Positions 19,395-29,318 are shown, counted from the stretch's first letter. The stretch is DNA of 64,000 nucleotides from an uncultured Bacilli bacterium (GCA_934149325.1 CAKPEJ010000003.1:1-64000), one strand, 5' to 3'. The notes: generated by a model from the letters alone, not told the origin. Numbers and translations: made by a program.

Positions 19395-20473
19395 GTGTAA
19401 AAAGTGCTTATATTCATATACCATTTTGTAAGACAATATGTTCATATTGTGACTTTTGCAAATTTTTATATAATGAAAAATGGGTATATTCTTATTTAGA
19501 TGCATTATCATTTGAAATAGAAAATAATTATAACAAAGATAAGTTAGATACTATATATGTAGGTGGTGGGACACCATCTTCTTTAAATATAAAAGAATTA
19601 AAGAAGTTATTTAATATATTGAAAAACTTTAATTTAGAAGAAGATTATGAATTTACTATTGAATGTAATATAGAAGATATTACAAAAGAAAAATTAGAAT
19701 TATTTAAAAAAAATAAAGTTAATAGAATTAGTATAGGTATTCAAACATTTAATAAAAAATTTCTCAAACAAATAAATAGAAATAAAAATGTAGATGTAGT
19801 TAAAAATATAAACCTTGTAAAAAAATATTTTGATAATATAAATGTAGATTTAATGTATGCATTTGAAAATGAAACTCTTTCTGATTTAAAAAAAGATATA
19901 GATGAATTTTTAAAACTTAATATTAATCATATATCATGTTACTCATTAATAATAGAGAAGAATACTAAATTTTATAATGATGATGTTCATAATATAGATG
20001 AAGATTTAGATTATGAAATGTATAAATTAATTACAGATACATTAAAAAAGAATGGTTTTATTCATTATGAAATAAGTAATTATTCAAAAGATGGTTATAA
20101 GTCAAGACATAATTTAACATATTGGAATAATAATCAATATTATGGATTTGGAGTTTCTGCTTCTGGATATATAGATAATAAGAGATATACTAATACAAAA
20201 AATATAGTAAAATATAATATGTTTGAAAATAAAAAAGAAGAAGAAATTTTAAAAGAAGAAGATAAAATGATGTATGAAATGATTTTAAATCTTAGAAAGA
20301 TGGAAGGGGTAAATAAAAAGTCTTTTTATGATAAATATAATAAAAATATAGAAGATGTATTTGATATAAAAAAATTACTGCTTGATAAATATTTGATAGA
20401 TGATGGAGATAAAATATATATAAATGAAAAATATTTATACATATCAAATGAGATATTGATTAATTTTATATAA
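19391..20473 (+). CDS. hemW: HemW-like radical SAM protein
   Basis: A 360-residue radical SAM enzyme. The N-terminal cluster motif is CKTICSYCDFC (CxxxCxxC plus the extra Cys typical of HemW), followed by YVGGGTPSSL, RISIGIQTF, VDLMYAFEN and the C-terminal HemW domain (HNLTYWNNNQYYGFGVSA). HemW is a heme chaperone; CPDH-like misannotation is common for this family. No heme biosynthesis gene is in the window. It overlaps the preceding gtrA-like gene. Confidence 0.88.
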   Translation: MSVKSAYIHIPFCKTICSYCDFCKFLYNEKWVYSYLDALSFEIENNYNKDKLDTIYVGGGTPSSLNIKELKKLFNILKNFNLEEDYEFTIECNIEDITKEKLELFKKNKVNRISIGIQTFNKKFLKQINRNKNVDVVKNINLVKKYFDNINVDLMYAFENETLSDLKKDIDEFLKLNINHISCYSLIIEKNTKFYNDDVHNIDEDLDYEMYKLITDTLKKNGFIHYEISNYSKDGYKSRHNLTYWNNNQYYGFGVSASGYIDNKRYTNTKNIVKYNMFENKKEEEILKEEDKMMYEMILNLRKMEGVNKKSFYDKYNKNIEDVFDIKKLLLDKYLIDDGDKIYINEKYLYISNEILINFI

Positions 20474-20511
20474 ATGGTGTATAATAAAGGAAAAGAATAG
20501 AGGTGGAAAAT

Positions 20512-20835
20512 TTGAAAGAAGAAAATATGATTGATATAAATAGTATTTTAAATAATGATGATTTTGCACCTGTAAAGGAAATAGAAGATATAAAGCCTAT
20601 AAAAGAAGAAAAGCTTGAAGAAAATTTAAAAAAAGAAGATATAATAAGTATCGATGAAATAGTTGAAGAAAGTAAAATAAATGAAGAAGAAAAATTAAAA
20701 AGAATAAAAGAAATGGAAAGTGATAAAAAAATAGAAAGGGTTCAGATTGGATTAATCTTATTTTTAGTTGTTGTAGGAACTTTAGTATATTTTTTTGGAT
20801 ATGATTTATTTGAACCATATATAAAGATAGATTAA
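20512..20835 (+). CDS. Small single-pass membrane protein with acidic-basic coiled N-terminus
   Basis: About 107 residues. The N-terminal ~80 residues are charged and coiled-coil-like, rich in EExxK and DI repeats. One membrane segment follows (IGLILFLVVVGTLVYFFGY), then a 13-residue tail. No family is recognised. TTG at 20512 is well spaced from AGAGGTGG; the upstream GTG at 20503 lies inside that RBS, and ATG 20527 is an alternative. A terminator separates it from the mraZ operon. Confidence 0.6.
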   Translation: MKEENMIDINSILNNDDFAPVKEIEDIKPIKEEKLEENLKKEDIISIDEIVEESKINEEEKLKRIKEMESDKKIERVQIGLILFLVVVGTLVYFFGYDLFEPYIKID

Positions 20836-20840
20836 TGTAA

Positions 20841-20869
20841 AGAATAATGTAAATTATTCTTTTTTTTTG
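20841..20869 (+). terminator. Terminator before the mraZ operon
   Basis: Stem AGAATAAT / ATTATTCT (20841-20848 / 20853-20860) then nine or more Ts. Confidence 0.8.
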
Positions 20870-20898
20870 TAATTTTTTTAGAAATAATCTTTTTTGTA

Positions 20899-20968
20899 TT
20901 GCAAAAAAATATAGGAAATAATATAATAATGGTAACCAGTGGGAAAAAGTGGTTGAATGTGGGGGATG
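20899..20968 (+). promoter_or_regulatory. mraZ promoter and three MraZ-binding repeats
   Basis: TTGCAA (20899-20904), 17-bp spacer, TATAAT (20922-20927). Downstream are three direct 10-bp repeats starting GTGG: 20939 (GTGGGAAAAA), 20949 (GTGGTTGAAT), 20959 (GTGGGGGATG). This is the TGGN repeat array bound by MraZ in its own leader, so the operon is probably autoregulated. Confidence 0.85.
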
Positions 20969-20972
20969 AAAA

Positions 20973-21401
20973 ATGTTTATGGGAGAGTTTCATCATAATA
21001 TTGATGAAAAAGGTAGACTAATTATTCCATCAAAATTTAGGTATGAGTTAGGTGAAAAGTTTATAGTTACAAGAGGACTTGAAAACTGTTTATTTGTTTA
21101 TCCTATGAATGATTGGAATAATATAATAAACAAATTAAAAGAACTTCCATTTACAAGTAAAGATGCTCGTACATTCATGCGTATGTTTTTATCAGGGGCC
21201 ACTGAGTGTGAAATAGATCGTAACGGTAGAATCAATATATCATCACCACTTATTAATTATGCTTCTTTAGAAAAAGAATGTGTAATAATAGGTGTTAATG
21301 ACAGACTTGAAATATGGTCAAATGATAAGTTTGATGAATTCTTTAATACAAATATAGATAATTTTAGTGATATAGCGGAGAACTTATTTAATGCATGTTA
21401 G
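20973..21401 (+). CDS. mraZ: Transcriptional regulator MraZ
   Basis: A 142-residue protein with two SpoVT/AbrB-type MraZ domains. The N-terminus [23 protein letters not shown] is diagnostic; the second copy of the motif is [19 protein letters not shown]. MraZ binds GTGG-type direct repeats upstream of its own gene and modulates the division and cell wall cluster. The repeats are present at 20939-20968. It overlaps rsmH by 11 bases. Confidence 0.96.
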   Translation: MFMGEFHHNIDEKGRLIIPSKFRYELGEKFIVTRGLENCLFVYPMNDWNNIINKLKELPFTSKDARTFMRMFLSGATECEIDRNGRINISSPLINYASLEKECVIIGVNDRLEIWSNDKFDEFFNTNIDNFSDIAENLFNAC

Positions 21402-22305
21402 TGTTTTATTAAATGAATCTATAGATGGATTAAATATTAAAGAAGATGGAATATATGTTGATTGTACGTTAGGATATGCTGGACACAGCTCACAAATACT
21501 AAAAAGAATAAAAAAGGGAAAATTATTCGCCTTTGATCAAGATGGGGAAGCTATCAATTATAGTAAAAAGATTCTTGATCAAATTAATGGTAATTACGAA
21601 ATTATTAATAGTAATTTTGTTAATATAAAATCTGAATTAAATAAAAGGGGTATCTATAAAGTAGATGGTATTTTATTTGATTTAGGTGTATCAAGTCCAC
21701 AACTTGATGAAGATTATAGAGGATTTAGTTATCATATGGATGCTAAACTTGATATGAGAATGAATCAAAATCAAAAATTTAGTGCGTATGAACTTGTAAA
21801 TGAATATTCACTTGATTCTCTTACAGAGATATTTTCAAAGTATGGGGAAGAAAAATATTCAAGAAGTATTGCAAATGGGATAGTAAAAGCAAGGGAAAAT
21901 AAAAAAATAGAAACAACTTTAGAACTTGTAGAAATAATAAAAAATAATGTTCCAGAAAAATATAAAAGAAATTCTCATCCGGCTAGAAAAGTTTTTCAAG
22001 CTATAAGAATAGAAGTAAATAAAGAACTTGATGTTTTAGAAAAAGCATTAAATGATGCAATAGAATTATTAAATCCTACTGGTAGAATATGTGTAATAAC
22101 ATTTCATTCACTAGAAGATAGAATATGTAAAAATAAATTTAAAAAATTAAGTGAAGTAGATAAAATGGTTAAAGGACTACCTATTATTCCAGATGAATAT
22201 AAACCAGTTTTAAAAATAATAGGTAAATATAAACCAAGTAAAAAAGAATTAGAAGAAAATAATAGATCAAGAAGCTCAATATTAAGAGTAGCGGAAAAAT
22301 TATAG
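21391..22305 (+). CDS. rsmH: 16S rRNA (cytosine1402-N4)-methyltransferase RsmH
   Basis: A 304-residue SAM-dependent methyltransferase that modifies C1402 in the ribosomal P site. Conserved segments: [26 protein letters not shown] (SAM binding), [44 protein letters not shown] and [10 protein letters not shown]. Standard position between mraZ and ftsL. Confidence 0.97.
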   Translation: MHVSVLLNESIDGLNIKEDGIYVDCTLGYAGHSSQILKRIKKGKLFAFDQDGEAINYSKKILDQINGNYEIINSNFVNIKSELNKRGIYKVDGILFDLGVSSPQLDEDYRGFSYHMDAKLDMRMNQNQKFSAYELVNEYSLDSLTEIFSKYGEEKYSRSIANGIVKARENKKIETTLELVEIIKNNVPEKYKRNSHPARKVFQAIRIEVNKELDVLEKALNDAIELLNPTGRICVITFHSLEDRICKNKFKKLSEVDKMVKGLPIIPDEYKPVLKIIGKYKPSKKELEENNRSRSSILRVAEKL

Positions 22306-22320
22306 GAAAGAGATGATATT

Positions 22321-22626
22321 ATGAAAAAAAAGAATAAAAAGGAAAATACAATAAAATTTATTAACTTTGAAAAGAAATTTGAAATAATAGGTGCTTGTGT
22401 ACTTATGATGATTTGGGTAATAAGTTTCTTTGCAAAAATATCTCTTTCATCAATAAATGTAGAAGTAGAAAGATTAAGTAAAGAAGTTAAAGAACAGAAT
22501 AAAACAAATCAAAGTTTGGCGATGAAAATTAACGAACTTGCATCTTTAGAAAATATTCAATCAGTTGCAAATTCTGAAGGTTTAGCTTATAATAATGGTA
22601 ATATAATAGTTGTGAACGAGCGATAG
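22321..22626 (+). CDS. ftsL: Cell division protein FtsL
   Basis: A 101-residue bitopic protein: short basic cytoplasmic tail, one membrane segment (residues ~22-42), then a coiled coil (INVEVERLSKEVKEQNKTNQ) and a C-terminal NSEGLAY-like motif typical of FtsL/DivIC. It acts in the divisome with DivIB and DivIC. Sequence conservation in the family is low; position between rsmH and pbpB supports the call. Confidence 0.85.
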   Translation: MKKKNKKENTIKFINFEKKFEIIGACVLMMIWVISFFAKISLSSINVEVERLSKEVKEQNKTNQSLAMKINELASLENIQSVANSEGLAYNNGNIIVVNER

Positions 22627-22642
22627 AAGAGGAAGTGCTAAA

Positions 22643-24784
22643 ATGAAAAAAGAAAAAATAGTGAGTAAAATCCATATAAGTAGATTTGTATTCATATTTG
22701 GTCTTTTTTTCTTTTTGGTAATTATTGGAAGATTAATATATTTAAATTTATCAGATAATATTGATGGTATTAATCTTCAGGAGTTTGCTAAAAATAGAAA
22801 TACCACAAAACAAACATTATATGCAACAAGAGGAAGTATTTATGATAAAAATGGTGAAACACTTGCTCAAACAATAGATTCTTATACAGTAATAGCGTAT
22901 TTAGATAAAAGTAGAAGTAAAAATTCAAAAAAACCACTACACGTTGTTGATAAAAGAAAAACAGCTCAAAAACTTGCTCCTATATTAAATATGACTGAAG
23001 AAAATATATTTAATTTACTTGATCAAAAAGGTTTATACCAAGTAGAACTTGGACCTGGTGGTAAAGGTCTTACTGAACTTCAAAAAGAACAAATAGAAAA
23101 ATTAAAATTACCTGGAATAGATTTTATAAGTTCTACAAAAAGATATTATCCAAATCTTGATTTTGCTTCATATACTTTAGGATATGTAAAAACTAGTGAA
23201 GATGGTAAAATGGTTGGAGAAATGGGAATAGAAGCAAAATATAACGAAGAGTTAACAGGTACTAACGGTTCTTTAGAATATCAAAAAGATGCTAATGGAT
23301 ATAAGTTAATTAATAGTCCGGAAATAAAAATAGATAAATTAGATGGTGTTAATATTTATTTGACACTTGATAGTAATATTCAGTTAATGGCAGAAAGAGC
23401 ATTAAATAAAGCTTTTGAAGATTCAAAGGCAAAAAGTGCATTATTAGTAGTAGCAGAAGCAAAAACTGGTAAAATAGTTGCATCTACTTCAAAACCTAGT
23501 TTTGACCCTAATATAAAAAATATTCAAAGTTATCTTGATCCACTTTTGTCAGTCGCATTTGAACCAGGTTCAACAATGAAAACATATACATATATGACTA
23601 CTATAGAAAAAGGTAATTACAATGGCGAAGATAAATATATGTCAGGAACAATGGATCTTAGTGGATATAGAATAAAAGATTGGAATAACTATGGTTGGGG
23701 TGAAATAACATATGATTATGGTTATATGCAGTCGTCAAATATAGGTGTTGCAAATCTAATGCAAAAGTATATTACAAAAGAAGAATTACTTTCAATGTAT
23801 AAAAAATTAGGTTTTGGATCAAAAACAGGAATTGAACTTCCTAATGAAACTACTGGAGAAATTTCATTTAAATATGACATAGAGGTTGCCAATGCATCAT
23901 TTGGTCAAGGTATAAAAACTACACCAATTCAACATATTAAAGCTTTAACATCAATTTCAAATGATGGATATTTATTAAATCCTACAATAGTAGATAAAAT
24001 AGTAGATTCAAATACTGGAGAAATTTTATATCAGTCAAAGAAACAAAAAGGTACAAAGTTAATAAAGAAAACAACAGTTGATAAATTAAAAGAATTAATG
24101 AATTCTGTTGTTAATAATCCAGAAGGTACAGGGGCAGGATATCATTTAGATGGATATGATATTATTGGTAAAACAGGAACAGCACAGGTATATAATGAAA
24201 AAACTGGATCATATTATCCATCAGCAGTCGCATCTATAAAATCTTTTGAAGGAATGTATCCTAAGGATAATCCAAAATACATATTTTATATAGCTGTAGA
24301 AAATGCTCAAGGTAATCCAATGCAAGAAACAATAAAATCTTTAGTTCAAGATATAGAAACATATTATAATTTATCTAATAATGGAACAAGTTCTAATAAT
24401 ATATATAAAATGGATAACTTTATAAATAAAAAAATAGACTTCGCAAAAGGAAGATTAGATGCTAATTCTATTACTTATGAAGTTATTGGTGATGGTGATA
24501 AAATAATAAATCAATATCCAAGTTCTGGTAAATCAGTTAATGGTAAAGTAATATTAGTAACTAATAACAATAATAGAGTTATACCAAACATAACAGGATA
24601 TTCAAGTAAAGAAGTTACAATCTTATGTGATATGTTAAATATACCACTAGAAAAAACAGGTAATGGCTATGTTGCTAGTTATAATGTAGAAATGAATGAA
24701 GATGGAAGTATATTAAAAGTAAGTGTAATACTTGATCAAAAATATAAAGATGTATTAGAGGTAGCTAATGAAAATTCTCAGTGA
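22643..24784 (+). CDS. pbpB: Class B penicillin-binding protein, division transpeptidase with PASTA domains
   Basis: A 713-residue PBP2B/FtsI-type septal transpeptidase. It has one N-terminal membrane anchor (residues ~13-36) and a dimerisation domain beginning ATRGSIYDKNGETLA. The transpeptidase domain has STMK (310-313, nucleophile Ser310), SSN (364-366) and KTG (510-512). Two PASTA-like segments close the protein. All catalytic motifs are intact, unlike the split spoVD-type paralogue at 29.9-41.6 kb. The motif NASFGQGIKTTPIQ (417-430) shows what the break point of that paralogue should look like. Confidence 0.95.
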   Translation: MKKEKIVSKIHISRFVFIFGLFFFLVIIGRLIYLNLSDNIDGINLQEFAKNRNTTKQTLYATRGSIYDKNGETLAQTIDSYTVIAYLDKSRSKNSKKPLHVVDKRKTAQKLAPILNMTEENIFNLLDQKGLYQVELGPGGKGLTELQKEQIEKLKLPGIDFISSTKRYYPNLDFASYTLGYVKTSEDGKMVGEMGIEAKYNEELTGTNGSLEYQKDANGYKLINSPEIKIDKLDGVNIYLTLDSNIQLMAERALNKAFEDSKAKSALLVVAEAKTGKIVASTSKPSFDPNIKNIQSYLDPLLSVAFEPGSTMKTYTYMTTIEKGNYNGEDKYMSGTMDLSGYRIKDWNNYGWGEITYDYGYMQSSNIGVANLMQKYITKEELLSMYKKLGFGSKTGIELPNETTGEISFKYDIEVANASFGQGIKTTPIQHIKALTSISNDGYLLNPTIVDKIVDSNTGEILYQSKKQKGTKLIKKTTVDKLKELMNSVVNNPEGTGAGYHLDGYDIIGKTGTAQVYNEKTGSYYPSAVASIKSFEGMYPKDNPKYIFYIAVENAQGNPMQETIKSLVQDIETYYNLSNNGTSSNNIYKMDNFINKKIDFAKGRLDANSITYEVIGDGDKIINQYPSSGKSVNGKVILVTNNNNRVIPNITGYSSKEVTILCDMLNIPLEKTGNGYVASYNVEMNEDGSILKVSVILDQKYKDVLEVANENSQ

Positions 24785-25259
24785 TAAAAGAAATATTATA
24801 ATAATTCTTCTTATGTTTTCTATAATAGCTATGTCTATAGGTTATTTAAATTTATCTTCAGTTATTGGAATAGAAAGTCCAAAAGGAGAAAATCAAAAAT
24901 TATGGGATATAAAAATAACTGATTTTAAAAAAATAAATTCTAGTGGTAATGTAAGAGAAGTACTAGAACCATCACATACAAATGAAACAGCAACATTTAA
25001 TGTTGAATTTTCTGAAAATAAATCATATATTGAGTATATTATTAAGATAAAAAATAGTGGAAGTATAGATGCTAAACTAAAAAGTATAGATTCAAGTTTT
25101 AAGGAAAATAATATAAATGTTCAAATAACTGATTTATATGTAGGGAGTACTTTAAAATCAGGCGAAGAAGTAAGCGCTATTGTTAAAGTTAGTTATGATA
25201 AATATGAAGAAGTAAAAAAGTGTATTGGAACAATAATTTTTAATTATGTACAAGCATAA
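24768..25259 (+). CDS. TasA/camelysin-like secreted protein, divergent
   Basis: A 163-residue exported protein. The N-terminal membrane/signal segment (IIIILLMFSIIAMSIGYLNL) is followed by a single beta-sandwich with WDIKITDFKKI, YIIKIKNSGSIDAKLKSI and a closing IIFNYVQA. It parallels the next gene product (WDVEITGI, NKGSIDASLDSI, LEYVQA), so the two are paralogues of the TasA/camelysin type. This copy lacks the AAFATTLNINGTATIAG cleavage region. It overlaps pbpB by 17 bases, so its expression may be tied to the division operon. Confidence 0.65.
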   Translation: MKILSDKRNIIIILLMFSIIAMSIGYLNLSSVIGIESPKGENQKLWDIKITDFKKINSSGNVREVLEPSHTNETATFNVEFSENKSYIEYIIKIKNSGSIDAKLKSIDSSFKENNINVQITDLYVGSTLKSGEEVSAIVKVSYDKYEEVKKCIGTIIFNYVQA

Positions 25260-25290
25260 TGTAAAAAAATGTATACTTTTAATGAATATA

Positions 25291-25319
25291 GTGACAATAA
25301 AAAAAAGCTATGCTATAAT
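25291..25319 (+). promoter_or_regulatory. Promoter of the TasA-like gene
   Basis: GTGACA (25291-25296), 17-bp spacer, TATAAT (25314-25319). Confidence 0.7.
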
Positions 25320-25348
25320 TAATTTATAAAATAAGGAGGAAACAAGAA

Positions 25349-25855
25349 ATGAAAGACAAAAAAAATATATTAATAGGAGCATTACTATTTGCTGTAGTAG
25401 CTATGTCAGTAGGTTATGCAGCATTTGCAACAACTTTAAATATTAATGGTACTGCAACAATCGCAGGTGAATGGGATGTTGAAATTACAGGTATAACATC
25501 AGCATTTACAGGAAGTGCTGAAGATAAAACAGCACCAACGTTTACAGCAACAACTGCAACATTTGACGCAAAATTAATTGCGCCTGGTGATACAGCAACT
25601 TATACTGTAACTGTAGAAAATAAAGGAAGTATTGATGCATCTTTAGATTCAATTACTTTAACACCACAAGCTGATGGTTCAGATGCAATTATTTATACTG
25701 TTAAATCTCAACCAAATAAAAGTGATGTTTTAGCTGCTGGTGATACTACAACTGTGGTTATTGAAGCAAAATATGACCCAACAGTAACAACTGTTCCTGA
25801 AGTAAAAACAAAAACATTTACTGGCGTTCTTGAATATGTACAAGCAAAAAAATAA
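25349..25855 (+). CDS. TasA/camelysin-family secreted fibre-type protein
   Basis: A 168-residue protein with a SipW-type signal region: KKNILIGALLFAVVAMSVGY then AAFATTLNINGTATIAGEWD. The mature part is a Thr/Ala/Asp-rich jellyroll (TVTVENKGSIDASLDSITLT) ending LEYVQAKK. TasA-family proteins form extracellular matrix fibres after cleavage by a SipW signal peptidase, and such a peptidase is encoded 1.2 kb downstream. Codons are more GC-rich than the neighbours, which fits high expression. Strong RBS AAGGAGGAAA and its own promoter and terminator. Confidence 0.8.
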   Translation: MKDKKNILIGALLFAVVAMSVGYAAFATTLNINGTATIAGEWDVEITGITSAFTGSAEDKTAPTFTATTATFDAKLIAPGDTATYTVTVENKGSIDASLDSITLTPQADGSDAIIYTVKSQPNKSDVLAAGDTTTVVIEAKYDPTVTTVPEVKTKTFTGVLEYVQAKK

Positions 25856-25866
25856 ATCAAAAGTGA

Positions 25867-25892
25867 AGTGATGTTAATCACTCCTTTTTTTT
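25867..25892 (+). terminator. Terminator after the TasA-like gene
   Basis: Stem AGTGAT / ATCACT (25867-25872 / 25877-25882) followed by a T run. Confidence 0.75.
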
Positions 25893-25904
25893 AGGAGGGG
25901 TATT

Positions 25905-27050
25905 TTGAATAGATTAAAAGTTAGAAGATTAAAAAATAAATTTTCAAATAATAAAATTAAAATAATCCTTATTGTTTTGACAATATTTGTGTTTATGTTG
26001 GGGTCAGCATATGCTCTTTTAAATCAAAATTTTAAAATATCTGGAACAACTACTATTGGTGATGAAAGTATAAAATGTGATATAAATGTAGTTGGTTCTC
26101 TTTCAGTCGCATCTACATGGGCAGATAATGAAATAATTGATTTAACAATTACTAATAATACAGGGGAAACTATAAATGGGTTTATTATAAAAATGAAGGT
26201 TCCTCTTGATACTAAAATAAAAGCTTATGATGGTTTTGAATCAAATGGAGAAGAATATATAACTCCAAATGCAGATGGTATAGTAACGTTAGAAACATTA
26301 GAAGTAAGTGGAATGGAATGGTTTTATATGTTTCAACCAGGAGATAAAAAAATACAACTACATTTAACAATTCCAGGTATAACAACGGGTAATCCAATAC
26401 TTCCTGAATGGATTACATTTAATGGTTGTAAAGTATATGGTTCTGGAACTATTACGCCTGATCCAGATGTTCCTTTGACAGGTCTTGAAATAAGTCCTAA
26501 AGAATATACAATGACAGTAGGTGAAACAGCACCATTAAATGTTATAAAAACTCCAAGTAATGCTGATGCAGATATTAAATGGTCAAGTAGTGATAATTCA
26601 GTTGTATCTGTTTCATCTTCTGGGCAAATAACTGCTTTAAAAGAAGGAACAGCTATAATTACAGCAAAAAGTGGTAATATATCAGCTACATCAACAATAA
26701 CTGTAAATGCAAATATTAATCCACCAACTACTGATGGTGTTGAATTTGTATATTCTATGCCTAATACTTGGGGAGACGTAAATAATGGATATTCTGCTGA
26801 TTTTACAATAAAAATAACAAATAATACCGATAATAATATTAATTCAATAAAATTTACGTTAGGTATGCCAAGTGGTATGAAATATACAATATGGACTGGT
26901 AATACTAGCATAGATGGTAATGACTTTACTTATTCTTATACGTTAAATAAAGGAGAATCAGTTACAATTTATGGACAATTTAAAATGCCAGCAGGATATG
27001 AAATTAATGATTATAAAAATCCAAATATAACAAATATAATAGTAAATTAA
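25905..27050 (+). CDS. Exported protein with Big2 domain flanked by two carbohydrate-binding-like beta domains
   Basis: A 381-residue protein starting at TTG 25905 after AGGAGGGG. The N-terminal membrane/signal segment (IILIVLTIFVFMLGSAYALL) leads into NFKISGTTTIG, resembling a SipW substrate. Residues ~50-175 and ~275-380 are two related beta-sandwich domains (ASTWADNEIIDLTITNNTGE and NTWGDVNNGYSADFTIKITN), similar to family 2 carbohydrate-binding modules. Between them is a bacterial Ig-like Big2 domain (LEISPKEYTMTVGETAPLNV to ITAKSGNISATSTITV). Probably a matrix or surface component handled by the adjacent signal peptidase. Confidence 0.7.
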   Translation: MNRLKVRRLKNKFSNNKIKIILIVLTIFVFMLGSAYALLNQNFKISGTTTIGDESIKCDINVVGSLSVASTWADNEIIDLTITNNTGETINGFIIKMKVPLDTKIKAYDGFESNGEEYITPNADGIVTLETLEVSGMEWFYMFQPGDKKIQLHLTIPGITTGNPILPEWITFNGCKVYGSGTITPDPDVPLTGLEISPKEYTMTVGETAPLNVIKTPSNADADIKWSSSDNSVVSVSSSGQITALKEGTAIITAKSGNISATSTITVNANINPPTTDGVEFVYSMPNTWGDVNNGYSADFTIKITNNTDNNINSIKFTLGMPSGMKYTIWTGNTSIDGNDFTYSYTLNKGESVTIYGQFKMPAGYEINDYKNPNITNIIVN

Positions 27051-27059
27051 GGAGTAAAT

Positions 27060-28232
27060 ATGAAAAGGGTTAAATTTAATATATTTCATTTAGTTATATT
27101 ACTATATTTAATATTTTCTATTTTTATAAATAAATTAATAGATTTAAAAACATATAATTTGATTATAAATCCAATTTTCTGGTTAATTATTTCTATTTCA
27201 ATTTATATAAGAACAGGAAATAATCATGGAAGATTTTCAAAATTAAATGAAAACGAAAAAACAATTTTAATAACAACTTTATTTTACCTAATAATAAACT
27301 TTATGAGTGGACTTATTTTTGGTTATACAAGTAATCCATATTCAAATAAAGTAATTCCATTTTTAACAAACTTTTGGCAAATAGTAATAGTTATAATGGG
27401 AATAGAATATACAAGAAGTTATGTAATTAATGAAAATAAAAATAATAAACTTTTTGTTATTCTATTTACTATTATATTTATCTTATTAGAAATAAATTTT
27501 TCTAAACTATTTTCTAGTATAAATGATAGAGAAGAATTATTTAAATATGTATCATCAACTTTGTTACCTCTTGTTTTTGGTAATATACTTTATACATATT
27601 TAACTATAAAAGGGTCTTATAAACTTGTATATATTTATAGAGTTATAGTGGAAGTAACATTTTTAATAGTTCCAATATTACCAAATTTTGATTGGTTTAT
27701 GATTGGTATTAGAGGTATAATTGTTCCTGCTATTATTTATTTAGTATTAAAATATACATCAAATTATAAAGCTGTTAGAGCTAGATCTAATGGTAGAAAA
27801 AAACAAAATCCACTTATATATGTTCCAGTATTTTCTATAATCTTGATTTTTGTATTATTTATGGCTGGAATATTCATTTATGAACCTATAGCGGTATTAT
27901 CTAATAGTATGAATCCTGTTTTTTATAGGGGAGATGTGGTAATATATCGTAAAGTTGACAATAATAAATTGAAAAATATTAAAAAGTATAATATAATTAT
28001 TTATAGTAAGGATGGACAGGCTGTTGTTCATAGAGTAGTAGACAAATATATAAAAGATGGTGAAACATATTTTATAACTAAGGGTGACGCTAATATATCT
28101 AATGATTTAAATCCTGTAAGTGAAAGTCAGGTAATAGGGGTATATCAGTTATCTATTAAATACATTGGTTATCCATCTGTTTGGTTAAATCAAATATTTA
28201 ATTATGAAAAACCTAATGTAGAAATAAAGTAA
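27060..28232 (+). CDS. sipW: SipW-type (ER/archaeal-like) signal peptidase I
   Basis: A 390-residue protein with about seven N-terminal membrane segments, far more than classical SPase I, then another segment at residues ~258-280 and the protease domain. The catalytic Ser lies in VLSNSMNPVFYRGD (about residue 283). The second motif has His rather than Lys (QAVVHRVVD, about residue 322), followed by ITKGDANISND. This Ser-His layout is that of SipW/Sec11-type peptidases, which process TasA-like precursors. It is between the Big2 protein and DUF5305 genes. Confidence 0.85.
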   Translation: MKRVKFNIFHLVILLYLIFSIFINKLIDLKTYNLIINPIFWLIISISIYIRTGNNHGRFSKLNENEKTILITTLFYLIINFMSGLIFGYTSNPYSNKVIPFLTNFWQIVIVIMGIEYTRSYVINENKNNKLFVILFTIIFILLEINFSKLFSSINDREELFKYVSSTLLPLVFGNILYTYLTIKGSYKLVYIYRVIVEVTFLIVPILPNFDWFMIGIRGIIVPAIIYLVLKYTSNYKAVRARSNGRKKQNPLIYVPVFSIILIFVLFMAGIFIYEPIAVLSNSMNPVFYRGDVVIYRKVDNNKLKNIKKYNIIIYSKDGQAVVHRVVDKYIKDGETYFITKGDANISNDLNPVSESQVIGVYQLSIKYIGYPSVWLNQIFNYEKPNVEIK

Positions 28233-28243
28233 AGGTGATATGA

Positions 28244-29299
28244 GTGAGTAAGCAAAGTAGTGCAAAAAAAAGACTTATATTGAAAACTTGGGTTAGAGTA
28301 GTATTATTTATTACTCTAAGTTTTTTGCTTGCTTTATCAATTTTTGTCGTATATAAAGGAAAAAATCCATCAAAAGATAATATTGATTCATATAATTATA
28401 GAACAAATTCAAATATAGATTATAAAGTTTATTTATTTGAAAATAATTTCTATGAAGAAAAATATTTGGGAATGAATAAGCAATATACAAGTGCACTTAT
28501 AGATTATGTAGATATAGATTTTGATTATTTATTTAATGGTTCTGGAAAAGCAAATATAAATTATACATATGATATAACCGCAACTATAATTGGTGAATAT
28601 GAAAATACAAGTAATGGTAAAGATGAAATATGGAAAAAGAAATATACATTACTTGAAAAACAAAATAAAAATGTTTTAGATACAACTTCATTTGATATTC
28701 ATCAAAATGTAAAAATTAAATATGGTACATATAATAATATAGTTAATGATTTTAAAACAAGATTTAAACTTGCGATAGATGCATATTTAAATGTAAAATT
28801 AACAGTAAAATATGATAGTAATATAATTAATACAAAATCAGATGTAAAAGATACAGATGTACTTGAAATAAATATACCACTTAATTCTAGTACTATAAAA
28901 ATTACGCCTAATTATACAAAAGCAACTAGTAAAAAGTTATCAAAAGATGATACTATAATTGAAGATCCTGTAACTATTAGAACAGGATATACTATGCTTA
29001 CAATTACAATAATAATGTTTGTGTTGTTAATTCCAAAATTATTTACTTCACATAAAAGTTATTATTTAAAACAACTAAATAAAATAATGAAAAATTATAG
29101 TGAAATAATAGTTGAAGTAACAACACCACTTAATTTTGATAATTTAATTACTTTGGATATTAAAACATTTGATGATATGGTTGATATAGAAGAAGAGATT
29201 AAGTCACCAATATTATATTATGAAATAGAAGAAAATAAAGAATCTTGGTTTATAATTGTTACTGAAAAATATATGTATAGATATATATTAAAGAAATAA
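28244..29299 (+). CDS. DUF5305-family membrane protein
   Basis: A 351-residue protein with one membrane segment near residues 14-36, a long extracytoplasmic beta-rich region (SNIDYKVYLFENNFYEEKYL through LEINIPLNSSTIKI), a second membrane segment around residues 248-266 and a cytoplasmic tail. This arrangement matches DUF5305 proteins, which co-occur with SipW-type signal peptidases. Function is unknown. GTG start at 28244 follows AAAGGTGA. A terminator follows. Confidence 0.7.
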   Translation: MSKQSSAKKRLILKTWVRVVLFITLSFLLALSIFVVYKGKNPSKDNIDSYNYRTNSNIDYKVYLFENNFYEEKYLGMNKQYTSALIDYVDIDFDYLFNGSGKANINYTYDITATIIGEYENTSNGKDEIWKKKYTLLEKQNKNVLDTTSFDIHQNVKIKYGTYNNIVNDFKTRFKLAIDAYLNVKLTVKYDSNIINTKSDVKDTDVLEINIPLNSSTIKITPNYTKATSKKLSKDDTIIEDPVTIRTGYTMLTITIIMFVLLIPKLFTSHKSYYLKQLNKIMKNYSEIIVEVTTPLNFDNLITLDIKTFDDMVDIEEEIKSPILYYEIEENKESWFIIVTEKYMYRYILKK

Positions 29300-29318
29300 G
29301 AAATTATTTCTTTTTTTT
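29292..29318 (+). terminator. Terminator after DUF5305 gene
   Basis: Stem AGAAATAA / TTATTTCT with GAAA-type loop, then eight Ts. Confidence 0.75.
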
